From Euzebyaceae bacterium (GTDB lineage: Bacteria > Actinomycetota > Nitriliruptoria > Euzebyales > Egibacteraceae), in the NCBI GenBank assembly GCA_013696915.1, contig JACCXR010000329.1, positions 1-11,296 on the forward strand: a DNA stretch of 11,296 bases, given 5' to 3'. A model generated the notes under the pieces. It made no database searches and had not been told where the DNA came from. It saw only the letters and a program-made list of their open reading frames with translations. Below are positions 1-7,112 of this stretch, in pieces. Made by a program: the position numbers and the translations under genes. The stretch's first letter is position 1. Each line of letters starts with the position of its first letter.

Positions 1-76
1 GGTCGGGACTCATCCGGCCCGGCCACACCCCGGCAGGGTCGTGCACGACAGCACGCAGTCGAAGGGTGAGCTGACC

Positions 77-502
77 ATGCCGCGCAACCGCATCCTCGGC
101 ACCGTCCTGGCGGTGCTTCTGCTCGTCGCGGCGACGGCGTGCCAGGCCGAGGAGACCGCCGCGGTCACGGCCGAGGAACGGGCGACCGCCGACCTCCCCG
201 ACTGGCTGAACCGGGTGTACCCGCCGCCCGGGGCGGAGGCCGCGGTCAACGACGCGATCCAGGTCGACTACGACGTCGCCGGCCCAGACCAGACCGTCCG
301 CCTGTCGGTCGACGGCGTCGACGTGACCGCGTACGCCGACATCCAGCCTGGCGAGCTCCAGTACGACATGGACGAGGGCCGCGCACCGGCCGAACTCGAC
401 CCGGGGACGCACGCGGCGATGGTCGAGCTGGTGGACGCCGCCGAGTACGGCGAGCAGCCGGAAGTCCTCGACCGCTTCGAGTGGGAGTTCACGCTGCTGT
501 AG
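77..502 (+). CDS. Small Ig-like lipoprotein, function unknown
   Basis: A 141-residue secreted lipoprotein. Residues 1-21 form a signal peptide: basic start (PRNR), hydrophobic core, then A-T-A before Cys22 (codon 140-142), a slightly relaxed lipobox. After an acidic Ala/Glu-rich spacer, residues from about 38 to the end look like a single bacterial Ig-like beta-sandwich: YPPPGA near its start, a VDGVDVTA strand, a LDPGTHAAMVEL strand-turn, and a closing WEF strand. This pattern is usually found in repeated adhesive or cell-surface domains; a lone copy on a lipid anchor is less usual. The ATG at 77 is preferred over an in-frame GTG at 41 because it follows AAGGG (62-66) by 10 bases and puts the basic residues directly before the hydrophobic core. 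It lies 94 bp upstream of the exporter pair on the same strand, so co-transcription is possible but unproven. I do not recognise a named family; lipoprotein export is well supported, the role is not. Confidence 0.75.
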   Translation: MPRNRILGTVLAVLLLVAATACQAEETAAVTAEERATADLPDWLNRVYPPPGAEAAVNDAIQVDYDVAGPDQTVRLSVDGVDVTAYADIQPGELQYDMDEGRAPAELDPGTHAAMVELVDAAEYGEQPEVLDRFEWEFTLL

Positions 503-507
503 TCCAG

Positions 508-533
508 ACCGTGAGGGATGCCGGCGGTCACGG
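508..533 (+). terminator. Weak stem-loop after the lipoprotein gene
   Basis: CCGTGA at 509-514 is the reverse complement of TCACGG at 528-533, giving a 6-bp stem with a 13-nt loop, six bases after the lipoprotein stop. There is no T-run after it. It could slow or partly end transcription before the exporter genes, but a stem this short can arise by chance in GC-rich DNA. Confidence 0.25.
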
Positions 534-545
534 CGCAGTGTCCCA

Positions 546-572
546 GGCTTGCGCTACCGTTCGTGGGCTTGC
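546..572 (+). promoter_or_regulatory. Possible promoter/operator before exporter pair
   Basis: Two copies of GGCTTGC (546-552 and 566-572) lie exactly 20 bp apart, about two helical turns, and flank TACCGT at 555-560, which fits the loose actinobacterial -10 pattern TANNNT. No convincing -35 is present at the right distance. The 597 start codon is 37 bp downstream of the putative -10. This is only a candidate: a 7-base repeat is not rare in a GC-rich spacer. Confidence 0.2.
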
Positions 573-596
573 CGTCCGACCGGGAGCCCGACAACT

Positions 597-2408
597 GTGC
601 GCACCGACTCCGCCATCGTCCGCAAGGGTCTGCGGATCCTCGGCATGGCGATCCGCACCCGCCCGCGGCCGTTCGCCGTGTCGATCGTGGGAGCCTGCCT
701 CTACGGGGGCATGACCGTCGCCGCGTCGGTCGTCATCGGCCGGGTCACCGATCGGGTGATCGTGCCGGCGTTCTCGACCGGTGCGGTCGGCAGGGGCACC
801 CTGGCCCTGGCCGCGGCCGCCATTCTGGGCGTCGCCGTCTTCAAGGCGGTCGGGATCGTCCTGCGGCGCGTCGGCGCGTCGATCATGCAGTACCAGCTCC
901 ACGCCGAGTTCAGGCGGCGGGTGACGCGCCGCTACCTGCGGCTGCCGCTGTCCTGGCACTCCGCCCATCCCACCGGCGAGCTGCTGTCCAACGCGAACGC
1001 CGACGTCGAGGCCGCCTTCGCGCCGATCGCCCCGCTGCCGATGTCCGCCGGCGTGGCCCTGATGCTGCTCATCACCGGCGTGCTGCTGGTCACCACCGAC
1101 CCGTTCCTCGCGCTCATCGGATTCGCCGTCGGGCCCGCCATCGGTCTGGTGAACTGGCGCTACAACCGCCGCGTCCAGGGCCCGACGACGCGCGCTCAGC
1201 AGCTGCGGGCCGAGGTCTCCGGCATCGCCCACGAGAGCTTCGACGGCGCCCTCGTCGTGAAGACCCTCGGCCGCGAGCGCCAGGAGACCGACCGCTTCCG
1301 AGCGTCGTCCGAGGCGCTGCGCGACCAGCTCGTCCGGCTCGGCCGGCTCCGGGCGGTCTTCGACCCGCTGCTCGAGGCGCTGCCGCAGCTCGGCGTGCTC
1401 GCGGTGCTGCTCGTCGGCACCTGGCGGGTGGCGGCGGGCCAGCTGACCCAGGGCGGCCTCGTCCAGTTCGCCTACCTGTTCCTCCAGCTGGCCTTCCCGA
1501 TCCGGATCATCGGCTATCTGCTCGCCGAACTGCCCCGCTCGGTCGTCGGCTGGGAGCGCGTGGAACGGGTGCTGTCCGCCACCGGCGAGGCCGCCTACCC
1601 GGATCCGGCCCCCGGCGGACACGCCGCGGCCACCGGCCCCGCGCACGCGGCCCTCGACGACGTGACCTTCCGCTACACCCTCGACCACGGCGAGCTCCAC
1701 GAGGTGCTCCGTTCGGTCGCCTTCGCCGCGGAGCCGGGACGGATCCTGGCGCTCGTCGGGGCGACCGGCGCGGGCAAGTCGACGATTGCGTCGCTGCTCG
1801 TTCGGCTCGCGGACCCCGACGAGGGCGCCGTGCGGCTCGACGGGCGTGACGTCCGGACCCTGCCGCGGGGCGCGGTGGCGCGAGAGGCGGCGATCGTCTT
1901 CCAGCACACCTTCCTCTTCGACGACACCGTGCGCGCCAACGTCACCCTGGGTGCGCCGTTCGACGAGGAGGACATCTGGGCGGCGCTGGACCTCGCGCAG
2001 GCCCGCGGGTTCGTCGAGGCGCTGCCGGCCGGCCTCGACACCGTCATCGGCGAGCGCGGCACCTCGCTGTCCGGGGGGCAGCGCCAGCGGCTGGCGCTGG
2101 CGCGCGCCCTCGTCCGCCGCCCGCGCCTGCTGATCCTCGACGACGCGACCTCGAGCGTCGACACCGCCGTGGAGAGCGCGATCCTGGACGGGCTCCGTCG
2201 CGCGGCGCTGCCGTCCACGATCGTCGTGGTCGCCTACCGCCGGGCCACGATCGCCCTCGCCGACGAGATCGTGTTCCTCGCCGGCGGGCAGGTCCGCGCC
2301 CGCGGCCGCCATGCCGAACTGCTCGAGTCCCACCCCGCCTACGCGCGCCTGGTCACCGCCTACGACGAGGAGCCCGCCGGCGCCGAGGCCGCGGAACTCG
2401 CCTCGTGA
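597..2408 (+). CDS. ABC exporter half-transporter, degenerate-site subunit
   Basis: A 603-residue membrane protein with six transmembrane helices (about residues 25-300) followed by an ATP-binding domain (from about 355), the usual exporter half-transporter layout. The nucleotide domain has Walker A GATGAGKST (388-396), a Q-loop FQHTFLF, a canonical signature LSGGQ (491-495) and Walker B LLILDD. The catalytic Glu after Walker B is Asp516, and the switch His is replaced by Tyr547 (VAYRR). These changes mark the non-hydrolysing subunit of heterodimeric exporters such as TM287/288 and BmrCD. The GTG at 597 follows GGGAG (582-586) by 10 bases and gives a normal N-terminus; a TTG at 549 is also in frame but has no ribosome site and adds an atypical leader. 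The next gene begins within its stop codon and supplies the partner subunit. Substrate (drug, lipid or peptide) cannot be read from the sequence. Confidence 0.93.
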   Translation: MRTDSAIVRKGLRILGMAIRTRPRPFAVSIVGACLYGGMTVAASVVIGRVTDRVIVPAFSTGAVGRGTLALAAAAILGVAVFKAVGIVLRRVGASIMQYQLHAEFRRRVTRRYLRLPLSWHSAHPTGELLSNANADVEAAFAPIAPLPMSAGVALMLLITGVLLVTTDPFLALIGFAVGPAIGLVNWRYNRRVQGPTTRAQQLRAEVSGIAHESFDGALVVKTLGRERQETDRFRASSEALRDQLVRLGRLRAVFDPLLEALPQLGVLAVLLVGTWRVAAGQLTQGGLVQFAYLFLQLAFPIRIIGYLLAELPRSVVGWERVERVLSATGEAAYPDPAPGGHAAATGPAHAALDDVTFRYTLDHGELHEVLRSVAFAAEPGRILALVGATGAGKSTIASLLVRLADPDEGAVRLDGRDVRTLPRGAVAREAAIVFQHTFLFDDTVRANVTLGAPFDEEDIWAALDLAQARGFVEALPAGLDTVIGERGTSLSGGQRQRLALARALVRRPRLLILDDATSSVDTAVESAILDGLRRAALPSTIVVVAYRRATIALADEIVFLAGGQVRARGRHAELLESHPAYARLVTAYDEEPAGAEAAELAS

Positions 2409-4231
2409 GCGCGGCCCGAACGGCCGCCGATCCGACGCCGGGGCCATCGCCGCGCGGCGCGTGGCAGACGCTCGTGCGGGGACTGCGGCTGTCGCCGGAG
2501 CTCCGGCGCGGCCTGGGCCTCACGCTGCTGCTCGCCCTGGTCGCCACGTCGGGGCGGATCGTGGTGCCGATCGCGGTGCAGCGCACGATCGACGGCGGCC
2601 TGCTCGCCGAGGGCGGCCCGGACGTGGCGTTCGTGGTCCGAGCGGTCCTCGCCGCGGCCGGCGTCGTCGTCCTGGCTTCTCTGGCCGGGGGCCTCATGAA
2701 CGCCCGCCTCGCCAGCGCGACCGAGACGGCCCTGTCCGGGCTGCGCGTGCGGACCTTCCGCCACGTCCACGACCTGTCGATGCTGCACCAGGCGGACGAG
2801 CAGCGGGGGTCGCTGGTGTCGCGGGTCACCGCCGACGTCGACACGATCAGCCAGTTCATGCAGTGGGGCGGAGTCGTCCTGCTCGTCAACGTCGGGCAGC
2901 TGCTCCTCGCGACCGTCGCGATGGCGGTCTACAGCTGGCAGCTGACGCTGGTCGTCGTCGGCACCTTCCTGCCGCTGGTCCTCCTGCTGCGCTGGTTCCA
3001 GTCGCGGCTGAGCCGCGCGTACGACGTCGTCAGGGTGCAGGTGGGTCGGACGCTGTCCGCCATCGCCGAAAGCGTCGTCGGCGCCCCGGTCATCCGCGCC
3101 TATGGCGCCGAGGGACGGACCGACGAGCGCGTCGGCGAGGCCGTCGACCGGCAGTACGACGCGAGCGTCCACGCCGTGCGCATCGCCGCGGCGATGTTCT
3201 CCTCCGGCGAGCTGTTCGCCGCCGCGGCGACCGCCGGCGCCGTCGTGGTCGGCGTCCTGCTCGGTCTCGGTGGCCAGCTGTCGGCGGGGCGCCTGATCGC
3301 GTTCCTGTTCCTCGTGACGCTGTTCGTGGGACCGGTGCAGATCGCCACCGAGGTGCTCGACCAGGCGCAGACGGCCATCGCCGGCTGGCGGCGGATCCTC
3401 GGGGTGCTCGACATGCCGACCGACGTCGCGGACCCGGCGCTCGCGGGCAGCGACGCCGTCGACATCCCGCCCGGGCCGATCGCCGTGCGCTTCGAAGCGG
3501 TCGAGTTCCGCTACCCGGGCGCGACCGCCGCCGCGCTGGAGTCGGTGGACGTCGCCATCGCCGCCCAGCGACGGGTCGCGGTCGTCGGCGAGACCGGCTC
3601 CGGCAAGACCACCTTCGCGAAGCTCCTGACCCGGCTCATGGACCCCTCGGCCGGCCGGGTCCTGGCCAACGGCGTCCCGCTCGACCGCGTGCGGTTCGCG
3701 AGCCTGCGCCGGCGGATCGTCATGGTGCCGCAGGACGGCTTCCTGTTCGACACGACCGTCGCCGAGAACGTGCGGCACGGCCGTCCGGGCATCGCCGAGG
3801 ACGAGATCGCCCTCGCGTTCACGGAGCTGGGGCTGGCCGACTGGGTGGAGCAGCTCCCCCATGGGCTCGCCACCCGCGTCGGCGAGCGCGGGGAGTCACT
3901 GTCGGTCGGTGAGCGGCAGCTCGTGGCGCTGGCCCGCGCCTACGTCGCGAACCCCGACCTGCTGGTGCTCGACGAGGCGACCTCGGCCGTCGACCCGGCG
4001 ACGGAGGTCCGCCTCCAGCGCGCTCTCGAGGGCCTGACCCGCGGGCGTACGGCGATCGCCATCGCGCACCGCCTGTCGACCGCCGAGGCCGCCGACGAGA
4101 TCCTCGTGTTCGACCAAGGTGAACTGGTCCAGCGCGGCTCGCACGTCGAGCTGGTCCATGCCGAGGGGCCCTACGCAGGTCTGCACCGCAGCTGGGCTCG
4201 GGGGCGGTCCCCGCGAGCGCCGGCCGCTTGA
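2405..4231 (+). CDS. ABC exporter half-transporter, catalytic subunit
   Basis: A 608-residue half-transporter: six transmembrane helices in about residues 35-310, with the exporter-family coupling segment RGSLVSRVTADVDTI near 130, then the ATPase domain. Walker A is GETGSGKTT (395-403), Walker B is LLVLDE with the catalytic Glu524, and the switch His555 (IAHRLST) is present. Its signature is LSVGE (499-503) instead of LSGGQ. It therefore provides an intact Walker A/B/His half-site but a defective signature, exactly complementary to the upstream subunit. The pair should form one working ATP site (this Walker set with the partner's LSGGQ) and one degenerate site. Its GTG start overlaps the upstream TGA (GTGA), and only a weak ribosome site is visible, implying translational coupling and equal amounts. 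The C-terminal 15 residues are Arg/Pro/Ala-rich. Related actinobacterial pairs move drugs or lipids, but the substrate here is unknown. Confidence 0.94.
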   Translation: MSAARTAADPTPGPSPRGAWQTLVRGLRLSPELRRGLGLTLLLALVATSGRIVVPIAVQRTIDGGLLAEGGPDVAFVVRAVLAAAGVVVLASLAGGLMNARLASATETALSGLRVRTFRHVHDLSMLHQADEQRGSLVSRVTADVDTISQFMQWGGVVLLVNVGQLLLATVAMAVYSWQLTLVVVGTFLPLVLLLRWFQSRLSRAYDVVRVQVGRTLSAIAESVVGAPVIRAYGAEGRTDERVGEAVDRQYDASVHAVRIAAAMFSSGELFAAAATAGAVVVGVLLGLGGQLSAGRLIAFLFLVTLFVGPVQIATEVLDQAQTAIAGWRRILGVLDMPTDVADPALAGSDAVDIPPGPIAVRFEAVEFRYPGATAAALESVDVAIAAQRRVAVVGETGSGKTTFAKLLTRLMDPSAGRVLANGVPLDRVRFASLRRRIVMVPQDGFLFDTTVAENVRHGRPGIAEDEIALAFTELGLADWVEQLPHGLATRVGERGESLSVGERQLVALARAYVANPDLLVLDEATSAVDPATEVRLQRALEGLTRGRTAIAIAHRLSTAEAADEILVFDQGELVQRGSHVELVHAEGPYAGLHRSWARGRSPRAPAA

Positions 4232-4391
4232 CCGCGTCGCTAGGCTGACCCCGCGTCGGAGTGATCACCTTCACCCCCGCGATGCCGTAGGCTACTAGCA
4301 CCATAAGAGGCCCGCGGTGTCCCCCACCCGGCGCCTCGCCGCCTTCACGAAGGAGGCGGGTCGCCTACCGGCCCTGCGCCGAGGAGGAAGC
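4232..4391 (+). promoter_or_regulatory. oppA leader with candidate promoter elements
   Basis: This 160-bp spacer separates the exporter pair from the importer operon and probably holds the opp promoter. TAGGCT occurs at 4241-4246 and 4288-4293, both fitting TANNNT. TTCACC (4270-4275) is 17 bp before TACTAG (4293-4298), an acceptable but imperfect -35/-10 pair. An 8-bp perfect palindrome GTGATCAC (4261-4268) overlaps this region and CCGCGTCG is repeated at 4232-4239 and 4251-4258; either could be a regulator site. The downstream leader contains a second purine-rich AAGGAGG (4350-4356) with no start codon at a useful distance. No clear terminator for the exporter pair was seen. Confidence 0.35.
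4381..4390 (+). promoter_or_regulatory. Strong ribosome binding site of oppA
   Basis: GAGGAGGAAG contains a full AGGAGG (4382-4387). It is 4 bases from the ATG at 4392 and 13 from a second in-frame ATG at 4401, so neither distance is ideal and both starts may be used. It rules out the GTG at 4317 as the main start. Confidence 0.7.
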
Positions 4392-6104
4392 ATGAGAGGT
4401 ATGCACAGGAAGCTCGCGGTCCTGCTGCTCGCACTGGGGCTGTTCGCCGCGGCGTGCAGCGACACCGGCGGAGACGTGGCCGAGGAGACGGACGCCCCCG
4501 ACACCGGCGCGGCCACGGAAGCCGACACGGGCACCGACACCGGCACCGAAACGCCCGCCGACACCGGCACCGAGGAGACCCCGACCGAAGGGGACACCCC
4601 CGCCGAGACCGGCACCGAGGGCGCCGGCGGCGAGTTCTCGATCCAGAGCGGCGAGCCGGAGTTCCTCCACCCCGCCCAGGACGCCGAGAGCGAGGGCATC
4701 CAGATCCTCCAGTCGCTGTTCACCGGCCTCGTGGACTACGACGCCGAGACCTCCGAGCCGGTCAACGCCATGGCCGAGTCGATCGAGACCGAGGACTCCC
4801 AGACCTTCACGATCACGATCCAGGACGGCTGGACCTTCCACAACGGCGAACCCATCACGGCGCAGACCTACGTCGACAGCTGGAACTACGTCATGGACCC
4901 CGCTGCCGCGAACGCGAACTCGGGGTTCTTCACCGACATCGAGGGCACCGACGAGAGCGGCCTCGCCGAGGGCGGCGCCCCCGGCCTCGCGGTCGTCGAC
5001 GACACCACGTTCACGGTGGCCTTGAAGGAGCCGTTCAGCGCGTGGCCGCTGCGCCTGGGGTACCCGGCGTTCTTCCCGATGCCGGCGGAGGCCGCCTCCG
5101 ACCCGGACGGCTACAACGAGAACCCGATCGGCAACGGCCCGTACATGATGAGCGAGCCGTGGGCCCACGACCAGTACGTCCGGGTCGAGCGCTTCCCCGA
5201 CTACACGGGCGAGGACGCCGGCAACGCCGACAGCGTCGAGTTCCGCATCTACTCCGAGATCAACACCGCCTACACCGACATGCAGGCCGGCAATCTGGAC
5301 ATCCTCCAGGGGGTCCCGCCGGAGCAGGCCCAGGCCGCCGAGACCGAGTTCGGGGACGCATTCCTGCGGACCGAGAGCTCGACGTTCACCTACATCGGCT
5401 TCCCGCTCTACCAGGAGCAGTGGCAGAACGTCGACCTGCGGCGCGCGATCTCGCTCGCGATCGACCGCCAGGCGATCACCGACGCGATCCTGACGAACAG
5501 CCGTCCCGCCGAGCGGATCATCCCGCCCGTGGTGCCGGGTCACCGCGAGGAGCTGTGCGAGTTCTGCGGCTACGACCCGGAACGGGCCGCCCAGCTGTAC
5601 GAGGCCGCCGGCGGCGTCCAGGAGCCGCTGGTCCTCTGGTTCAACAGCGGCGCCGGCCACGAGCTGTGGATGGAGGCCGTCGCGAACCAGCTGCGGCAGA
5701 ACCTCGGCATCCAGCAGATCGAGTTCCAGAGCCAGGAGTTCGCCGAGTACCTCGGCATCGGCGACGCCAACGGCTACACCGGCCCGTTCCGCCTCGGCTG
5801 GGGCATGGACTACCCGAGCCCGCAGAACTACCTGCAGCCGCTGTTCTTCACCGAGGCCGACTCCAACCGCGGCCGCTACTCCAACCCCGAGTTCGAGGCG
5901 CTCGTCCTGGAGGGCAACGCCGCCGAGGACCAGGAGGAGGCGGTCAGCCTCTACCAGCAGGCCGAGGACATCCTGCTCGACGAGCTGCCCGTGGTCCCGC
6001 TGTTCTTCCGTGACTCGTTCACGGTCCACAGCGAGAACGTGACCAACGTCATCGTTGACACGTTCGAGCGCGTGCGCATCTCCGAGGTGCAGGTCGTGCA
6101 GTAG
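4392..6104 (+). CDS. oppA: Oligopeptide-binding lipoprotein OppA (SBP family 5)
   Basis: A 570-residue extracytoplasmic receptor that should capture oligopeptides and deliver them to OppBC. Residues 1-21 are a lipoprotein signal ending A-A-A before Cys22. Residues 24 to about 80 are a Thr/Glu/Asp/Gly-rich linker without hydrophobic core, then the family-5 binding fold begins at GGEFSIQSGEPEFLHP. OppA-type landmarks follow: TFHNGEPITAQTYVDSWNYV, GNGPYMMSEPW, RRAISLAIDRQAI, and RLGWGMDYP, whose Asp473 lines up with the Salmonella OppA Asp that binds the peptide amino terminus. A CEFC pair (Cys389, Cys392) could form a disulphide. The protein is markedly acidic. It is the first gene of the opp operon, 85 bp before oppB, with a hairpin between them. 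An ATG at 4401 is an alternative start that leaves the signal intact. Opp rather than Dpp or nickel binding is favoured by the motifs, but ligand is not proven. Confidence 0.93.
   Translation: MRGMHRKLAVLLLALGLFAAACSDTGGDVAEETDAPDTGAATEADTGTDTGTETPADTGTEETPTEGDTPAETGTEGAGGEFSIQSGEPEFLHPAQDAESEGIQILQSLFTGLVDYDAETSEPVNAMAESIETEDSQTFTITIQDGWTFHNGEPITAQTYVDSWNYVMDPAAANANSGFFTDIEGTDESGLAEGGAPGLAVVDDTTFTVALKEPFSAWPLRLGYPAFFPMPAEAASDPDGYNENPIGNGPYMMSEPWAHDQYVRVERFPDYTGEDAGNADSVEFRIYSEINTAYTDMQAGNLDILQGVPPEQAQAAETEFGDAFLRTESSTFTYIGFPLYQEQWQNVDLRRAISLAIDRQAITDAILTNSRPAERIIPPVVPGHREELCEFCGYDPERAAQLYEAAGGVQEPLVLWFNSGAGHELWMEAVANQLRQNLGIQQIEFQSQEFAEYLGIGDANGYTGPFRLGWGMDYPSPQNYLQPLFFTEADSNRGRYSNPEFEALVLEGNAAEDQEEAVSLYQQAEDILLDELPVVPLFFRDSFTVHSENVTNVIVDTFERVRISEVQVVQ
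4497..4623 (+). repeat. Degenerate repeats encoding the OppA Thr/Glu linker
   Basis: The linker is built from short repeats. GACACCGGCACCGA occurs exactly at 4536-4549 and 4560-4573 (24-bp offset), with a near copy, GAGACCGGCACCGAG, at 4605-4619 and a shorter relative at 4498-4508. They encode units such as DTGTE and ETGTE. Such coding repeats can lengthen or shorten in steps of three bases without breaking the frame, so linker length may vary between strains. Confidence 0.7.
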
Positions 6105-6125
6105 GAGTACCCTCCCGCCAGTTGC

Positions 6126-6160
6126 GCGGGGCGGCCGGCCGATCCGGTCGGCCGCCCCGT
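6126..6160 (+). terminator. Strong intercistronic hairpin between oppA and oppB
   Basis: Bases 6126-6140 pair with 6146-6160 around a GATCC loop: a 15-bp stem that is almost all G-C, with G-T wobbles at 6138/6148 and 6126/6160 and no mismatch. No T-run follows, and the oppB ribosome site starts 13 bases later. It could act as a partial terminator or as a block to 3' exonucleases that stabilises the oppA message. Either would give more receptor than permease, as in other binding-protein operons (malE-malF is the classic case). Confidence 0.75.
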
Positions 6161-6188
6161 CGCTGGAGCGTGAAGGAGGGGTTCGCCG

Positions 6189-7112
6189 GTGGCCCGCTAT
6201 CTCGCCCGACGCCTGCTGCAGATCATCCCGGTCTTCTTCGGGGCGACGTTCCTGATCTACGCCGCGGTCTACTCGATCCCGGGGGACCCGATCAGGGCGC
6301 TCGCCGGCGACCGGCCGCTGCCCGCGTCGACGATCGAGGCGCTGCGGGACGAGTTCAACCTCGACGACCCCCTGCCCGTCCAGTACGCCAAGTACATCGC
6401 GGGCTTGTTCCGAGGCGACTTCGGTCAGAGCTTCCGGGGCCGCGAGGTCTCGGAGATCCTCAGGCAGCGCTTCCCCGTCACGATCCGGCTGGGACTGCTC
6501 GCCTTCGCCATCGAGGTGGTGATCGGCCTGCTGGCCGGCCTCTTGGCGGGCTTGCGGCGGGGATCGTTCCTCGACAACCTCGTCCTGGTCTCGACGACCT
6601 TCGTCATCTCCATCCCGATCTTCGTGCTCGGCTTCGTCGCCCAGCTCGTGCTCGGCGTGCGCTTCGGGCTCCTGCCGGTGGCGGGCCTGCGCGAGGGTTG
6701 GGTCAGCTACGTGCTGCCCGCCATGGTGCTGGGCTCGGTCTCGCTGGCCTACGCGGCCAGGCTGACGCGCACGAGCCTGGTCGAGAATCTCCGCGCCGAC
6801 TACGTGCGGACCGCCACGGCCAAGGGCATGCCCCGCCGGCGGGTGGTCGGCCGGCACGCGCTGCGCAACTCGCTGATCCCGGTCGTGACCTTCCTCGGCG
6901 TCGACCTCGGCGCCCTCATGGGCGGCGCGATCATCACGGAGGGCATCTTCAACATCCCCGGCATCGGCCGCGAGGTCTTCGTCGCCGTCCGCGGCCAGGA
7001 GGGCACGATCGTCGTCGGCATCGTCACCGCGCTCGTGATGATCTTCATCTTCTCTACCCTGCTCGTCGACATCCTCTACGCATTCCTTGACCCGAGGATC
7101 CGCTATGAGTAA
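6189..7112 (+). CDS. oppB: Oligopeptide ABC permease OppB
   Basis: A 307-residue inner-membrane permease, one half of the oligopeptide channel. It has an N-terminal helix (RRLLQIIPVFFGATFLIYAA), an outside region containing the family motif GDFGQSF, and then five more predicted helices. The EAA coupling loop that contacts the ATPases is DYVRTATAKGMPRRRVVGRH, about residues 203-222. The C-terminus DILYAFLDPRIRYE closely resembles E. coli OppB, and its length matches the family. The GTG start at 6189 follows a full AAGGAGG (6173-6179) with a 9-base spacer; the in-frame region upstream lies in the hairpin. Its stop overlaps oppC by 8 bp. It is expected to pair with OppC and bind OppD and OppF from the cytoplasmic side. 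Confidence 0.95.
   Translation: MARYLARRLLQIIPVFFGATFLIYAAVYSIPGDPIRALAGDRPLPASTIEALRDEFNLDDPLPVQYAKYIAGLFRGDFGQSFRGREVSEILRQRFPVTIRLGLLAFAIEVVIGLLAGLLAGLRRGSFLDNLVLVSTTFVISIPIFVLGFVAQLVLGVRFGLLPVAGLREGWVSYVLPAMVLGSVSLAYAARLTRTSLVENLRADYVRTATAKGMPRRRVVGRHALRNSLIPVVTFLGVDLGALMGGAIITEGIFNIPGIGREVFVAVRGQEGTIVVGIVTALVMIFIFSTLLVDILYAFLDPRIRYE

Noticed and set aside
1..76. Promoter or upstream gene end at the left edge
   Set aside because: No recognisable -35/-10 pair and no supported coding frame; only the ribosome site of the first gene is evident.
518..1849. Plus-strand frame starting at ATG 518 overlapping the exporter gene
   Set aside because: Arg/Pro/Gly-rich out-of-frame shadow of the exporter gene; no domain and no ribosome site at a usable distance.
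528..2447. Minus-strand open frame of 639 codons opposite the first exporter gene
   Set aside because: Antisense shadow of a GC-rich gene; no start signal, no domain, biased composition.
4261..4290. Tiny 9-codon frame (GTG to TAG) in the oppA leader as a possible peptide or upstream ORF
   Set aside because: No properly spaced ribosome site, and it overlaps the putative promoter elements; nothing beyond chance supports it.
4317..4391. N-terminal extension of oppA from a GTG at 4317
   Set aside because: It would put 25 basic residues before the lipoprotein signal and has no ribosome site, whereas AGGAGG directly precedes the ATG at 4392.
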